This document shows positions 7,372-13,754 of a stretch of 15,364 bases of DNA, one piece after another. Below the pieces are notes generated by a model. The model worked only from the letters and a program-made list of their open reading frames with translations, made no database searches and was not told the DNA's origin. The stretch is from Desulfobacterales bacterium. Its GTDB lineage: Bacteria; Desulfobacterota; Desulfobacteria; Desulfobacterales; RPRI01. The DNA is taken from contig JAGVOC010000419.1 in NCBI GenBank assembly GCA_020052975.1, positions 1 to 15,364 on the forward strand. Reading direction: 5' to 3'. A program made the position numbers and the translations under genes. Within the stretch, counting starts at the first letter, position 1; the number at the start of each line of letters is the position of its first letter.

Positions 7372-7821
7372 TCAGTCGATATCTTCTTCTTCATTATTAA
7401 CGCGAAGAATATTCTTTAACCTTATTATTTCCTGTGAAACAGCCCTTTCAATAACTTTAAAAAGTATGCCGTCAATTTTTTCTCCGAGCATCTTCTGAAC
7501 CACCCGTTCAATAGCGTCTTCAAGCTGTTTTGCAGATACCAATATTTTTTCTGATTTTCCCTGGTCAAGATCCAGCTCAACGGTCTCAGAAATATCTCCG
7601 GACACACCAATCCCATCTTCTATTTTGAGGCCCAATGAGGCAGCAAAGTCATCTTTTTGAAAATTGTCTATCTCTGTATCATCATCAAGGTCCTTCATAA
7701 TAATGTCCGACATAATAATGTCCGATTCCTGAATCTCAGGATTATCAACTACCTCGGTGAGCTCGATGATTTCTTCCTCTTTATCCGGATGAGTATTAAC
7801 GGGTTTGTCCTTTTCGTCCAT
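7372..7821 (-). CDS. Acidic protein with PopZ-like C-terminal helices (hypothetical)
   Basis: A 149-aa protein that I do not recognise with certainty. Residues 1-90 are very acidic and low in aromatic residues, so probably disordered. Within them the repeat SDIIMSDIIM comes from a perfect 15-bp DNA duplication. Residues about 96-139 are predicted amphipathic helices, AKQLEDAIERVVQKMLGEKI... ending in ERAVSQEIIRLKNIL. The acidic disordered region followed by a short helical C-terminus of the form LEDAIERVV...IERAVSQEIIRL recalls the cell-pole organising protein PopZ (DUF2497), whose C-terminal helices oligomerise. The match is by architecture and a loose motif only. The start has a strong GGGGG ribosome site about seven bases upstream. 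The gene is monocistronic, ended by the terminator at 7282-7307. Real coding status is likely; the role is open. Confidence 0.75.
   Translation of the reverse strand: MDEKDKPVNTHPDKEEEIIELTEVVDNPEIQESDIIMSDIIMKDLDDDTEIDNFQKDDFAASLGLKIEDGIGVSGDISETVELDLDQGKSEKILVSAKQLEDAIERVVQKMLGEKIDGILFKVIERAVSQEIIRLKNILRVNNEEEDID
7696..7725. repeat. 15-bp perfect tandem duplication inside the acidic gene
   Basis: CATAATAATGTCCGA occurs twice in direct succession (7696-7710 and 7711-7725). The length is a multiple of three, so it adds one in-frame SDIIM unit to the disordered half of the acidic protein. It looks like a recent slippage event or the start of a protein repeat. Confidence 0.9.
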
Positions 7822-7949
7822 AATGATCCCCCATTTTTAATAAGGCACTTAGAAAAAAGGCAAAAGTTAAACAAGTCCCAACAATTACTTGGGAAACTAT
7901 CATATGCGGCTATGGGTGTCAAGCTGTTTACCTCTTTGTTGACAACCTC

Positions 7950-8092
7950 GTAAAAAGTCTCCGCCGCGGCGGACTGCATTACGCCTTGCACTTGAATCCT
8001 GGAACCCTTGACCCCTTGAACCGCAATAGCGAGCGCATTCACCGTTGCTTGCGGCGGGGTTAGCGAGCGAATCAAAAACAGATAAAAAGTCC
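7950..8092. repeat. Repeat-rich intergenic block with GTAAAAAGTC ends
   Basis: GTAAAAAGTC at 7950-7959 and ATAAAAAGTCC at 8082-8092 flank this block in the same orientation. Inside are the perfect 14-bp palindrome TCCGCCGCGGCGGA (7960-7973) and a stretch with CTTGACCCCTTGAA. The latter string also occurs, in reverse complement, in the element at 12424-12557. TAGCGAGCG also occurs twice. No coding frame is evident. It lies in the divergent gap 7822-8184 between the acidic gene and rsmE and is probably a composite of mobile intergenic repeats. Confidence 0.55.
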
Positions 8093-8100
8093 TTACGGTC

Positions 8101-8133
8101 GAAGATTCCCCGTAGCTTGCTGCGGGGAGCTTC
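8101..8133. repeat. REP-like hairpin upstream of rsmE
   Basis: A strong stem-loop: CCCCGTAGC pairs with GCTGCGGGG (8108-8127, one G-T pair), closed outside by GAAG (8101-8104) and CTTC (8130-8133) with a small internal bulge. It abuts the GTAAAAAGTC block. The shape resembles REP-type extragenic palindromes. It lies about 50 bases before rsmE and has no T tract, so it is unlikely to be a terminator. Confidence 0.6.
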
Positions 8134-8184
8134 AATCCTTATAATTTATTTGCAGAAAGCTTTTTAAAAATATAAAAAGAAAAC

Positions 8185-8958
8185 ATGAGATATTTTTTTA
8201 TTGACCAATCCGAGCTTGCCGGTCCGGCGCCGACCTTAAGAGGTGCAGATGCGAGGCATATAATAAATGTTCTTCGCCTGAAACCGGAAGAAAGGATTGG
8301 GCTTTTTGACGGAACAGGAAAACAGTATGAAGCAAGGATATCAACTTTGTCTTCAGGAAAGGTTGAGGTTTCTATTCTTGGGTCTTCCTATCCTGGTGTC
8401 GAATCTCCTCTTGAACTGGTTGTTGCCCAGTCTTTTCTTAAAGAAGGAAAGATGGATGATCTTGTCCGCAAGCTTACCGAACTCGGTATTTCGAAGTGGA
8501 TACCGTTTATATCCGAGCGATCTGTACCGAGGCCGGATGATAAACGTATTATTGCCCGGACAGGGAGATGGGAGAAGATCGCAAAAGAGGCCGCCAAACA
8601 GTGCAAGCGCGTCAAAATCACCCGGATAGGGGAAATGGTTTCCTTTGAAGAGATCCTGGCTTCTGAAAAGGATTTCGATCTTAAAATACTATTCTGGGAA
8701 AATGAAAAAAACCTTCTTGATCAGAAGAGCCTGGCTGCTGATCATGTGAATTTGAAGAAAATACTTGTGATGTTCGGACCTGAAGGGGGTTTTGCGGTTA
8801 ATGAAATTGAAAAGGCAAAAGAGAGCGGATTTATGACAGCCGGCATAGGTCCCCGTATCCTTAAAGCGGAGACAGCCACTATCTGCGCATGTGCCCTGAT
8901 GCAATTTCTTTTCGGAGATATGGGAAAAAATCTTGACAAGGATGAGGGGTTAAAATAA
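8185..8958 (+). CDS. rsmE: 16S rRNA (uracil-1498-N3)-methyltransferase
   Basis: RsmE methylates N3 of U1498 in 16S rRNA using S-adenosylmethionine and is a SPOUT-fold (alpha/beta knot) enzyme. The 257-aa length is typical. The N-terminal PUA-like part contains the DARHIINVLRLKPEERIGLFDG segment (about 22-43). The SPOUT domain shows the substrate helix MDDLVRKLTELGI, the stretch RWEKIAKEAAKQCKR, the knot loop FGPEGGF (about 195-201) and GIGPRILKAETAT (about 215-227), the SAM-binding deep knot. The ATG at 8185 gives the canonical MRYFF N-terminus; the upstream sequence is AT-rich with a weak AAAGAAA-type ribosome site. tRNA-Phe starts 20 bases after the stop. Confidence 0.97.
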   Translation: MRYFFIDQSELAGPAPTLRGADARHIINVLRLKPEERIGLFDGTGKQYEARISTLSSGKVEVSILGSSYPGVESPLELVVAQSFLKEGKMDDLVRKLTELGISKWIPFISERSVPRPDDKRIIARTGRWEKIAKEAAKQCKRVKITRIGEMVSFEEILASEKDFDLKILFWENEKNLLDQKSLAADHVNLKKILVMFGPEGGFAVNEIEKAKESGFMTAGIGPRILKAETATICACALMQFLFGDMGKNLDKDEGLK

Positions 8959-8961
8959 ATA
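8933..8961 (+). promoter_or_regulatory. Candidate promoter for tRNA-Phe inside the end of rsmE
   Basis: A perfect -35 hexamer TTGACA (8933-8938) is followed after 17 bases by the weak but AT-only TAAATA (8956-8961) across the rsmE stop codon. Initiation near 8968 would give a short leader of about 11 bases before the mature tRNA, a usual arrangement for tRNA genes. The -10 is poor, so read-through from rsmE is an alternative. Confidence 0.4.
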
Positions 8962-8978
8962 GGATTCCTGCTTTTTAA

Positions 8979-9051
<73 letters not shown>

Positions 9052-9070
9052 CCTTAATAATTCAATGCTT

Positions 9071-9106
9071 AAAGAGGGTTAGCCGGTATACTGGCTGACC
9101 CTCTTT
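9071..9106 (+). terminator. Hairpin terminator after tRNA-Phe
   Basis: A 14-bp stem, AAAGAGGGTTAGCC (9071-9084) with GGCTGACCCTCTTT (9093-9106), contains one T-G pair and an 8-base loop, and is followed by AATTTAAA. The stem itself ends in CTTT, giving a modest T run. It separates the rsmE/tRNA unit from the PLP-enzyme gene at 9150. Because the stem begins with AAA it could also work on the other strand, though no minus-strand gene ends here. Confidence 0.75.
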
Positions 9107-9149
9107 AATTTAAACCGATTCAAATTCCAATCTTCAATCTATTAGCGAA

Positions 9150-10370
9150 ATGAGCGTGAAACCAGTTAAATTACAGTCGACATTAAGCAGACAGGAATTC
9201 CCCTTCGATCTTATTGAGGAATTTACTGCAGACGGAGAATCACTCGAAGTCGTTATTCCCGGAATTACTGAAGCAACAATACAACCGGGAAGATTCCTCT
9301 GGGAGCGATTTGCAGACTTCCTCCCGTTCTCTTCAGTCGATTCAACAGTATCTCTGGGTGAAGGTAATACGCCTCTTCTTAAAGCCGGGAAACTGCTTAC
9401 ATCGCATACCGGGATCGAAAATCTTCTTCTAAAGAATGAAACGGTCAATCCTACGTGGAGCTTCAAGGACCGCGGATCGCTTTGCTGTGTTTGGATGGCA
9501 AAAGAGATGAAGGAGAAGGTCACGGCAACAATTTCGACCGGAAATATGGGCCATTCACTCTCTGCGTATGGGGCACGTGCAGGATTGAATGTTCTTGTCT
9601 TTGTCCCGTCATTCACACCGATTGAGAAAATTCTTGCGATGAATGTCCATGGCGCCACTGTACTGAAGGTCGATGCACCAGATTATTCGTTGATGAAAAA
9701 CAGTATTTTAGGTCTGGCAAAAGAATTTTCCCTCCGTATTGTTTCAGGAAACGGTCCGATACGTGTCGAAGGTTACAAGCTGACGGCATTTGAAATGTTC
9801 GAACAATTGAACCGGACAGTCCCGGATTTCATAGCAGTGCCGACATCGGCATGCGGACATATACGGGGAATTTTCAAAGGATACAGTGAGTTGCATGAAG
9901 CAGGGTTTATCGAACGGCTCCCGAAAATGATTGTTGTGCAGGCTGCGAATAATAGCCCCATTGTCAGTGCAATCAAACAGGGGAAAAATCACATCATTCC
10001 GTTTTCCAATTTTAAGACGATCGCGGAAGCGATAACCAGCGGCAATCCCGCGGGAGGAGATGAAATCGTTCAGAAAGCACGCCTGTACGGCTGGCTCGCC
10101 GAAGATGTCACCGAAGATGAAATCATCGAATCCCAGAGAATGTTTGCACGTGCCGGATTTTTTGTCGAACCGGCCACAGCCACCCTGCTGTGGGCTGTGA
10201 AAAAATTGCGTGGCCAGGGAAAAATTGCTCCGGATGCAACCGTGGTATTAATGCTGACGGGAAGTGGCTTGAAAGATATGGATGTTCTCCGGACACAGCC
10301 GCAAAGCGTGGTTGAGTGTTCTCTCAAAACAATTCAGGCCGATCTTCACAAAATTTTGACACCCGCTTGA
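9150..10370 (+). CDS. Threonine synthase-like fold-type II PLP enzyme, divergent
   Basis: A 406-aa pyridoxal-phosphate enzyme of the threonine synthase group, which turns O-phosphohomoserine into threonine and phosphate. The N-terminal half shows LGEGNTPL (69-76) and NPTWSFKDRG (100-109), with the PLP lysine at about 106. The C-terminus shows EPATATLLWAVKKL and LTGSGLKD. Two loops are unlike ordinary threonine synthases: GNMGHS (131-136) where GNTAAS/GNTSAS is expected, and PTSACGH (231-237) where a PLP-phosphate-gripping GNAGN/GNGGN-like loop is expected. The substrate may therefore differ. No zinc ribbon precedes the catalytic fold. The ATG at 9150 has only a weak ribosome site (TTAGCGA). 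Base composition is somewhat richer in GC than valS or the GGDEF gene. It is followed after 77 bp by a TauE/SafE permease on the same strand. Confidence 0.82.
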   Translation: MSVKPVKLQSTLSRQEFPFDLIEEFTADGESLEVVIPGITEATIQPGRFLWERFADFLPFSSVDSTVSLGEGNTPLLKAGKLLTSHTGIENLLLKNETVNPTWSFKDRGSLCCVWMAKEMKEKVTATISTGNMGHSLSAYGARAGLNVLVFVPSFTPIEKILAMNVHGATVLKVDAPDYSLMKNSILGLAKEFSLRIVSGNGPIRVEGYKLTAFEMFEQLNRTVPDFIAVPTSACGHIRGIFKGYSELHEAGFIERLPKMIVVQAANNSPIVSAIKQGKNHIIPFSNFKTIAEAITSGNPAGGDEIVQKARLYGWLAEDVTEDEIIESQRMFARAGFFVEPATATLLWAVKKLRGQGKIAPDATVVLMLTGSGLKDMDVLRTQPQSVVECSLKTIQADLHKILTPA

Positions 10371-10447
10371 AAGACCTGATATATTAATATGAAAATTATA
10401 CTTTTCGTGTCATTCATGTAAAGCCGAAATTATACAGGGAGGCCTTG

Positions 10448-11410
10448 ATGTTTTTTCAAACTGCCGGAATTGAAGTCTCCATCTGGGTTCCCCCTCTGGT
10501 TGCCTTTGTGATTTCCTTTTTTACGTCCATGGGCGGCATATCCGGGGCATTCCTGCTGCTCCCCTTCCAGATGTCGTTTCTCGGATATGTCAATCCATCT
10601 GTCAGCTCTACCAATCAGCTGTTCAACATCGTGGCAATCCCCAGCGGCGTTTATCGTTACTACAAGGAAGGCCGCATGGTCTGGCCTCTGACCTGGATAG
10701 TGGTGACCGGAACCCTGCCAGGCGTTCTCATCGGCGCCATCGTTCGCGTTGCCTATCTTCCCGATGCCAGAAATTTCAAACTCTTCGCTGCCGGAGTGCT
10801 GCTTTATATCGGCATTCGGATGATTCTGGACCTGACCCGGAAAAACGCCGGCAACACGGACAAAGCCGCCAGTGAAAAGCGATTTCAGGAACTTGTGCGA
10901 AATCATCGCAAACAAAATGATCCAATAAAAACTTCGAATCAGGAACCCCTCCCGGCCATTACCGTCACCCATTTCAATCTCAGACGGCTGGGGTACACCT
11001 TTTACGGCGAGTCGTTTGATGTTTCTTTCTGGGGCATATTTGCCCTCAGCTTCATCGTTGGCATCGTTGGCGGCATTTACGGCATTGGCGGCGGCGCCAT
11101 TATTGCCCCTTTTTTTGTAACGTTTTTTGGACTGCCCGTTTATACCATAGCCGGCGCCGCGCTGATGGGTACCTTTATCACATCTGTTGCAGGAGTGGCT
11201 TTTTACCAGGTCATTGCTCCATTTTATCCCAACCTGTCGGTGGCGCCGGATTGGCTTCTGGGCGTTCTGTTCGGCCTGGGCGGAATGGCCGGCATGTATC
11301 TGGGCGCGCGATGTCAGAAATTCGTTCCGGCCAGGGCCATCAAGTGGATGCTGGCCGGCATTATCACCCTTACCGCCATAAAGTATATCGCTGCATTTTA
11401 CGGATATTAG
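10448..11410 (+). CDS. TauE/SafE family permease (putative sulfite/sulfonate exporter)
   Basis: A polytopic membrane protein of 320 aa with the two-repeat layout of the TauE/SafE (DUF81) family. The first half carries FTSMGGISGAFLLLPF (about 24-39) and NPSVSSTNQLFN. The second carries GIVGGIYGIGGGAIIAPFF (about 209-227) and the closing GLGGMAGMYLGARCQK. About eight hydrophobic segments are visible, split by a hydrophilic, basic loop of some 60 residues (about 130-190), long for the family. ATG 10448 is preceded at 5 bases by GGGAGG; a TTG one codon earlier is too close to that site. Members move sulfite, sulfoacetate or other small organic anions; the substrate here is not visible. The gene is plainly more GC-rich than its neighbours, which hints at transfer. 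Confidence 0.92.
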   Translation: MFFQTAGIEVSIWVPPLVAFVISFFTSMGGISGAFLLLPFQMSFLGYVNPSVSSTNQLFNIVAIPSGVYRYYKEGRMVWPLTWIVVTGTLPGVLIGAIVRVAYLPDARNFKLFAAGVLLYIGIRMILDLTRKNAGNTDKAASEKRFQELVRNHRKQNDPIKTSNQEPLPAITVTHFNLRRLGYTFYGESFDVSFWGIFALSFIVGIVGGIYGIGGGAIIAPFFVTFFGLPVYTIAGAALMGTFITSVAGVAFYQVIAPFYPNLSVAPDWLLGVLFGLGGMAGMYLGARCQKFVPARAIKWMLAGIITLTAIKYIAAFYGY

Positions 11411-11529
11411 GAGGGAACCGGGCCTTAATATTCGAAGGCTTCCGGGAAAAACGCTCTCACTTTTATACTGAGACCTTTGAAGAACGTCCAATTTTGGCCA
11501 AGTACAAGGAAGGCGATATTTAAGGCTTG

Positions 11530-11595
11530 GGTTCATGGTTTATAGTTACTGGTTCCTGGTTAAAAGAAAAAACCAGAAACTACAAACCAGAGACC
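11530..11595. repeat. Imperfect inverted repeat of CTGGTT/AACCAG units
   Basis: The arms 11530-11554 and 11571-11595 pair at about 20 of 25 positions around a 16-base, A-rich loop. Each arm is built from GGTT/CTGG words (AACCAG on the other side). It lies between the permease and plsY. It could terminate the permease transcript, although the following TCTTTAAATAAAT is only a weak T tract, or it could be another of the genome's small palindromic repeats. Confidence 0.55.
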
Positions 11596-11716
11596 AGAAA
11601 CCAAGTCTTTAAATAAATCGGACAAAAGGGGGCGTTATGCAAAGGTCTCATACTACAGACGGGGAACAAATCCCCGAAGTATTGTAAATTTCTGATTCCT
11701 GATATAGAAAGCCGAA

Positions 11717-12331
11717 ATGGATTTGTTTGAAATCGCAAAATTTGCCGGACTTGTCATCGGAGCATATGTGCTTGGTTCTGTTCCTTTCGGGCTTATTCTG
11801 ACAAAAAGGTTTACTTCCGTTAACATCCGGACAGAAGGAAGCGGAAATATAGGCGCAACCAATGTCAGGCGCGTAGCCGGGACAAAGCTTGGCATGTTTA
11901 CCCTTGCCGGAGATCTTTTAAAGGGGGTACTTCCTGTGTATCTTGCAGGAGTCATAACCGGCTGTGAAACGGCATTCATTGAACTTTATATATCTGTTGT
12001 GGCAGTCGCTGTTTTTTTTGGGCATCTGTATCCGGTTTTTCTGAAATTTCAAGGAGGGGGAAAAGGAGTTGCAACTGCCGCAGGCTGCTTTCTTGTAATC
12101 TCACCATGGGCTTTTCTTGCTGCCATTACAGTCTTTACAATAGTTACTTATAGTTACAGGCGGGTTTCTGCCGGTTCGCTTACCGCTTCGGCTGTACTCC
12201 CGGTTGCTGTGTGGTTTACAGGCCATTCCATTTATTACACATCTTGTGCCGTAATTATTTCGATGTTTATCTTCTTCCGGCACAGGGAAAATATCAACAG
12301 ACTCATTTCGGGTACCGAACCTGTAATATAA
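11717..12331 (+). CDS. plsY: Glycerol-3-phosphate acyltransferase PlsY
   Basis: PlsY is an inner-membrane enzyme that transfers an acyl group from acyl-phosphate to glycerol-3-phosphate, giving lysophosphatidate, the first step of phospholipid synthesis in most bacteria. The 204-aa length fits. Conserved motifs are GSVPFG near the N-terminus (about 20-25), EGSGNIGATNVRR (40-52, motif 1), the segment GDLLKGVLPV (motif 2), and GHLYPVFLKFQGGGKGVAT (motif 3, the glycine-rich phosphate loop). Five to six hydrophobic segments are evident. The ATG follows AAAGCCGAA, a weak ribosome site, but the N-terminus aligns with the family. It stands alone: about 190 bp of repeat lie before it and 500 bp of repeats after it. 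PlsX is not in the window. Confidence 0.97.
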   Translation: MDLFEIAKFAGLVIGAYVLGSVPFGLILTKRFTSVNIRTEGSGNIGATNVRRVAGTKLGMFTLAGDLLKGVLPVYLAGVITGCETAFIELYISVVAVAVFFGHLYPVFLKFQGGGKGVATAAGCFLVISPWAFLAAITVFTIVTYSYRRVSAGSLTASAVLPVAVWFTGHSIYYTSCAVIISMFIFFRHRENINRLISGTEPVI

Positions 12332-12423
12332 CTTTTCTCGCACCTCCTTCTCATCCGGCATCCTTTTATATATGGATCACCTCCAAAAGAGTTGGTGATT
12401 GTAGTAATAGGATTCAAGGGATC

Positions 12424-12557
12424 AAGGGGTCAAGGATTCCAGTGAAAGGAAAGGCTGTCAGTCTCAAGAGAGATATTAGGAAGATCAGGAGGATGCTTAA
12501 AACCCTGATAAAATTATTAGAAAAGAAATACTTGAACCCTCGAATCATGGACCCCTT
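12424..12557. repeat. 134-bp MITE-like element with AAGGGGTC inverted ends
   Basis: AAGGGGTCAAGGATTC (12424-12439) and GAATCATGGACCCCTT (12542-12557) are inverted repeats matching at 14 of 16 positions. The left flank (12411-12423) continues with more TCAAGG-type words. The phrase CTTGACCCCTTGA, in the other orientation, appears again near 8009-8021, so the end sequence is dispersed. There is no transposase inside, which fits a non-autonomous element. Target-site duplications are not clear. Confidence 0.55.
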
Positions 12558-12600
12558 TCTCCCAACTAACAGCCATGCATGGAGCGGGCACAACGAAACT

Positions 12601-12688
12601 TGAGAATACAGGAGCCAGGAGTCAGGAGCCAGAATAACCATGTTATTGTTTTTCTTCTGTATTCTGTATTCTTACTCCTGTATTCTCA
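12601..12688. repeat. 88-bp hairpin/MITE-like element, copy 2
   Basis: TGAGAATACAGGAG (12601-12614) and CTCCTGTATTCTCA (12675-12688) form perfect 14-bp ends. The whole unit is the reverse complement of 2565-2647 with few changes, chiefly a 7-base TGTATTC duplication near the right end and loss of one base in the CCATGG core. The flanking ACAACGAAAC is shared too. It sits about 140 bp before the HNH gene. Confidence 0.8.
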
Positions 12689-12725
12689 TATAAAACTTAA
12701 TGTCCGGACCTGACACAACGAAGCA

Positions 12726-12754
12726 TTAAAATTGGAGAAGAACTTTTATATAAT
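12726..12754 (+). promoter_or_regulatory. Candidate sigma-70 promoter for the yajD unit
   Basis: A perfect -10 TATAAT (12749-12754) is preceded, with a 17-base spacer, by TTAAAA (12726-12731; four of six to TTGACA). It would start transcription near 12761 and leave a leader of about 70 bases before the ATG at 12831. A TTGACA at 12776-12781 is an alternative -35 but lacks a well-spaced -10. Confidence 0.4.
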
Positions 12755-12830
12755 GCTCCAAAATAATGCGAAATATTGACATTGAACTTATGAAATATTA
12801 AAAGAAAGCGGATCTCCGGAGGAAAACAAA

Positions 12831-13226
12831 ATGTCACAGAAAAAAACAGAGACAGGGACCGGCGGGCTGGAAAATATAATTGCCGGGGCACGGCGGGACA
12901 GGGAGCTTCGTGAAAAGACTTACAGGGAGCGTGCGCTAAAGCTTTTTCCGCATGTATGCGGGAAGTGCGGGCGCGAATTTACAGGCAGAAAGCTAAAAGA
13001 GCTGACAGTTCACCACAGGGATCATGACCACGAGAACAATCCCCCTGACGGGAGCAACTGGGAACTGCTTTGCCTGTACTGCCACGATAATGAACATTCC
13101 AGGGATCTTGACGCGGAATGGTACGGCACTGAAAAACCGGGTGGTGAGCAGCAGGCATCTTCTACCCATAACCCGTTCGAAGGACTTGAAACCCTCCTGA
13201 AAATCAAAAAACCCCCTCTCCCTTGA
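12831..13226 (+). CDS. yajD: YajD family HNH nuclease
   Basis: A 131-aa small HNH-fold protein closely resembling Escherichia coli YajD. The zinc knuckles are CGKC (43-46) and CLYC (81-84), and between them lies the HNH core LTVHHRDHDHENNPPDGSNW (59-78), ending in CHDNEHS. The domain is followed by YGT and a NPFEGLETLLK tail as in E. coli YajD. HNH proteins cut or nick DNA, but the cellular role of YajD is not established. A strong GGAGG lies eight bases before the ATG. The last residues (KKPPLP) are encoded by a repeat-like CCCCCTCTCCC segment that supplies the stop codon, so the natural C-terminus may have been replaced. It is followed after 45 bp by the YhcH-like gene. Confidence 0.93.
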   Translation: MSQKKTETGTGGLENIIAGARRDRELREKTYRERALKLFPHVCGKCGREFTGRKLKELTVHHRDHDHENNPPDGSNWELLCLYCHDNEHSRDLDAEWYGTEKPGGEQQASSTHNPFEGLETLLKIKKPPLP

Positions 13227-13247
13227 CGAAATGGGCTGGGGTGAGGA
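13212..13247. repeat. CCCTCTCCC...GGGGTGAGG repeat-like segment at the end of yajD
   Basis: CCCCCTCTCCC (13212-13222), a short spacer TTGACGAAAT, then GGGCTGGGGTGAGG (13233-13246) make an imperfect pyrimidine/purine palindrome. This resembles a common class of dispersed proteobacterial intergenic repeat. It overlaps the last codons and stop of the HNH gene. The match to a repeat family is from memory and is not verified here. Confidence 0.4.
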
Positions 13248-13271
13248 TGATAAGAAAAGGAAGATAAAAAC

Positions 13272-13727
13272 ATGGTATTTGATTCGATTGAAAACTTCAG
13301 CGATTATTTGTGCCTTCACCCGCATTTTAATGATGTTTATGATTTTATTAAAGGAAAGAATATGCCTGACATGGCAGAAGGCAGGTATGAGGTTAACGGT
13401 CATGGCGCTTTTGCCCTGATGAAAGAATATGTTACAAAAGATATTTCAGAAACATTCGTTGAGTGCCACCGGAAATTCATTGATATCCAGATTCTGTTGA
13501 AAGGCATAGAAAGAATAGGGATATGCAATAAAACCGAATGTAAAGGATATGCTTACGATCCGGATAGGGATTTACAGAAGTTAGAGGGCGAATTGAATTT
13601 CATTAAAATGGACCAGAATTCTTTTGCAATATTTTTCCCCCACGACGGACACATGCCGGAGCTTAACTACGGCGATTTGCAGGAAAAAGTCAAAAAGATA
13701 GTTTTCAAAGTTCCTTTTTTGCGCTGA
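13272..13727 (+). CDS. YhcH/YjgK/YiaL (DUF386) family protein
   Basis: A 151-aa cytosolic protein of the beta-sandwich (cupin-like) YhcH/YjgK/YiaL family. Some members act on sugars, such as the EbgC-linked and sialic-acid-linked (NanQ) anomerases. Family features here are EGRYEVNG near residue 36, the segment ECHRKFIDIQILLKGIERIGI (about 64-84), whose His and Glu/Asp residues line the metal site, and a late FAIFFPHDGHMPEL (about 118-131) with the conserved histidines. The ATG at 13272 has AAGGAAG about nine bases upstream. It probably shares a transcript with the HNH gene (45 bp before) and the CDF gene (27 bp after). No sugar catabolic genes are adjacent, so its substrate is unknown. Confidence 0.92.
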   Translation: MVFDSIENFSDYLCLHPHFNDVYDFIKGKNMPDMAEGRYEVNGHGAFALMKEYVTKDISETFVECHRKFIDIQILLKGIERIGICNKTECKGYAYDPDRDLQKLEGELNFIKMDQNSFAIFFPHDGHMPELNYGDLQEKVKKIVFKVPFLR

Positions 13728-13754
13728 TTTTGTGCTTGACGCCATAAATACCGT

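Larger units (their letters stand above)
12332..12830. other. Gene-free stretch with two repeat elements
   Basis: About 500 bp with no supportable gene. It contains a 134-bp element with near-matching inverted ends (12424-12557), the second copy of the 83-88 bp hairpin element (12601-12688), and a candidate promoter (12726-12754) before the HNH gene. One open frame crosses the first element (about 12440-12590) and reads lysine/arginine/leucine-rich, but it has no ribosome site and is formed by repeat sequence, so I do not call it. Confidence 0.7.

Noticed and set aside
7876..7894. TCCCAA/TTGGGA stem upstream of the acidic gene as a riboswitch or operator
   Set aside because: Only a 6-bp stem with no conserved aptamer features; such stems are common by chance.
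10430..11536. A long open frame of 368 codons on the minus strand opposite the TauE/SafE permease
   Set aside because: It mirrors a firmly identified membrane-protein gene with a good ribosome site. The minus-strand product is Gly/Asn/His-rich without domain features, a usual artefact opposite GC-rich hydrophobic genes.
12440..12590. Small basic protein encoded across the 134-bp element
   Set aside because: No ribosome site, and the frame is made of dispersed repeat sequence, including its inverted ends.
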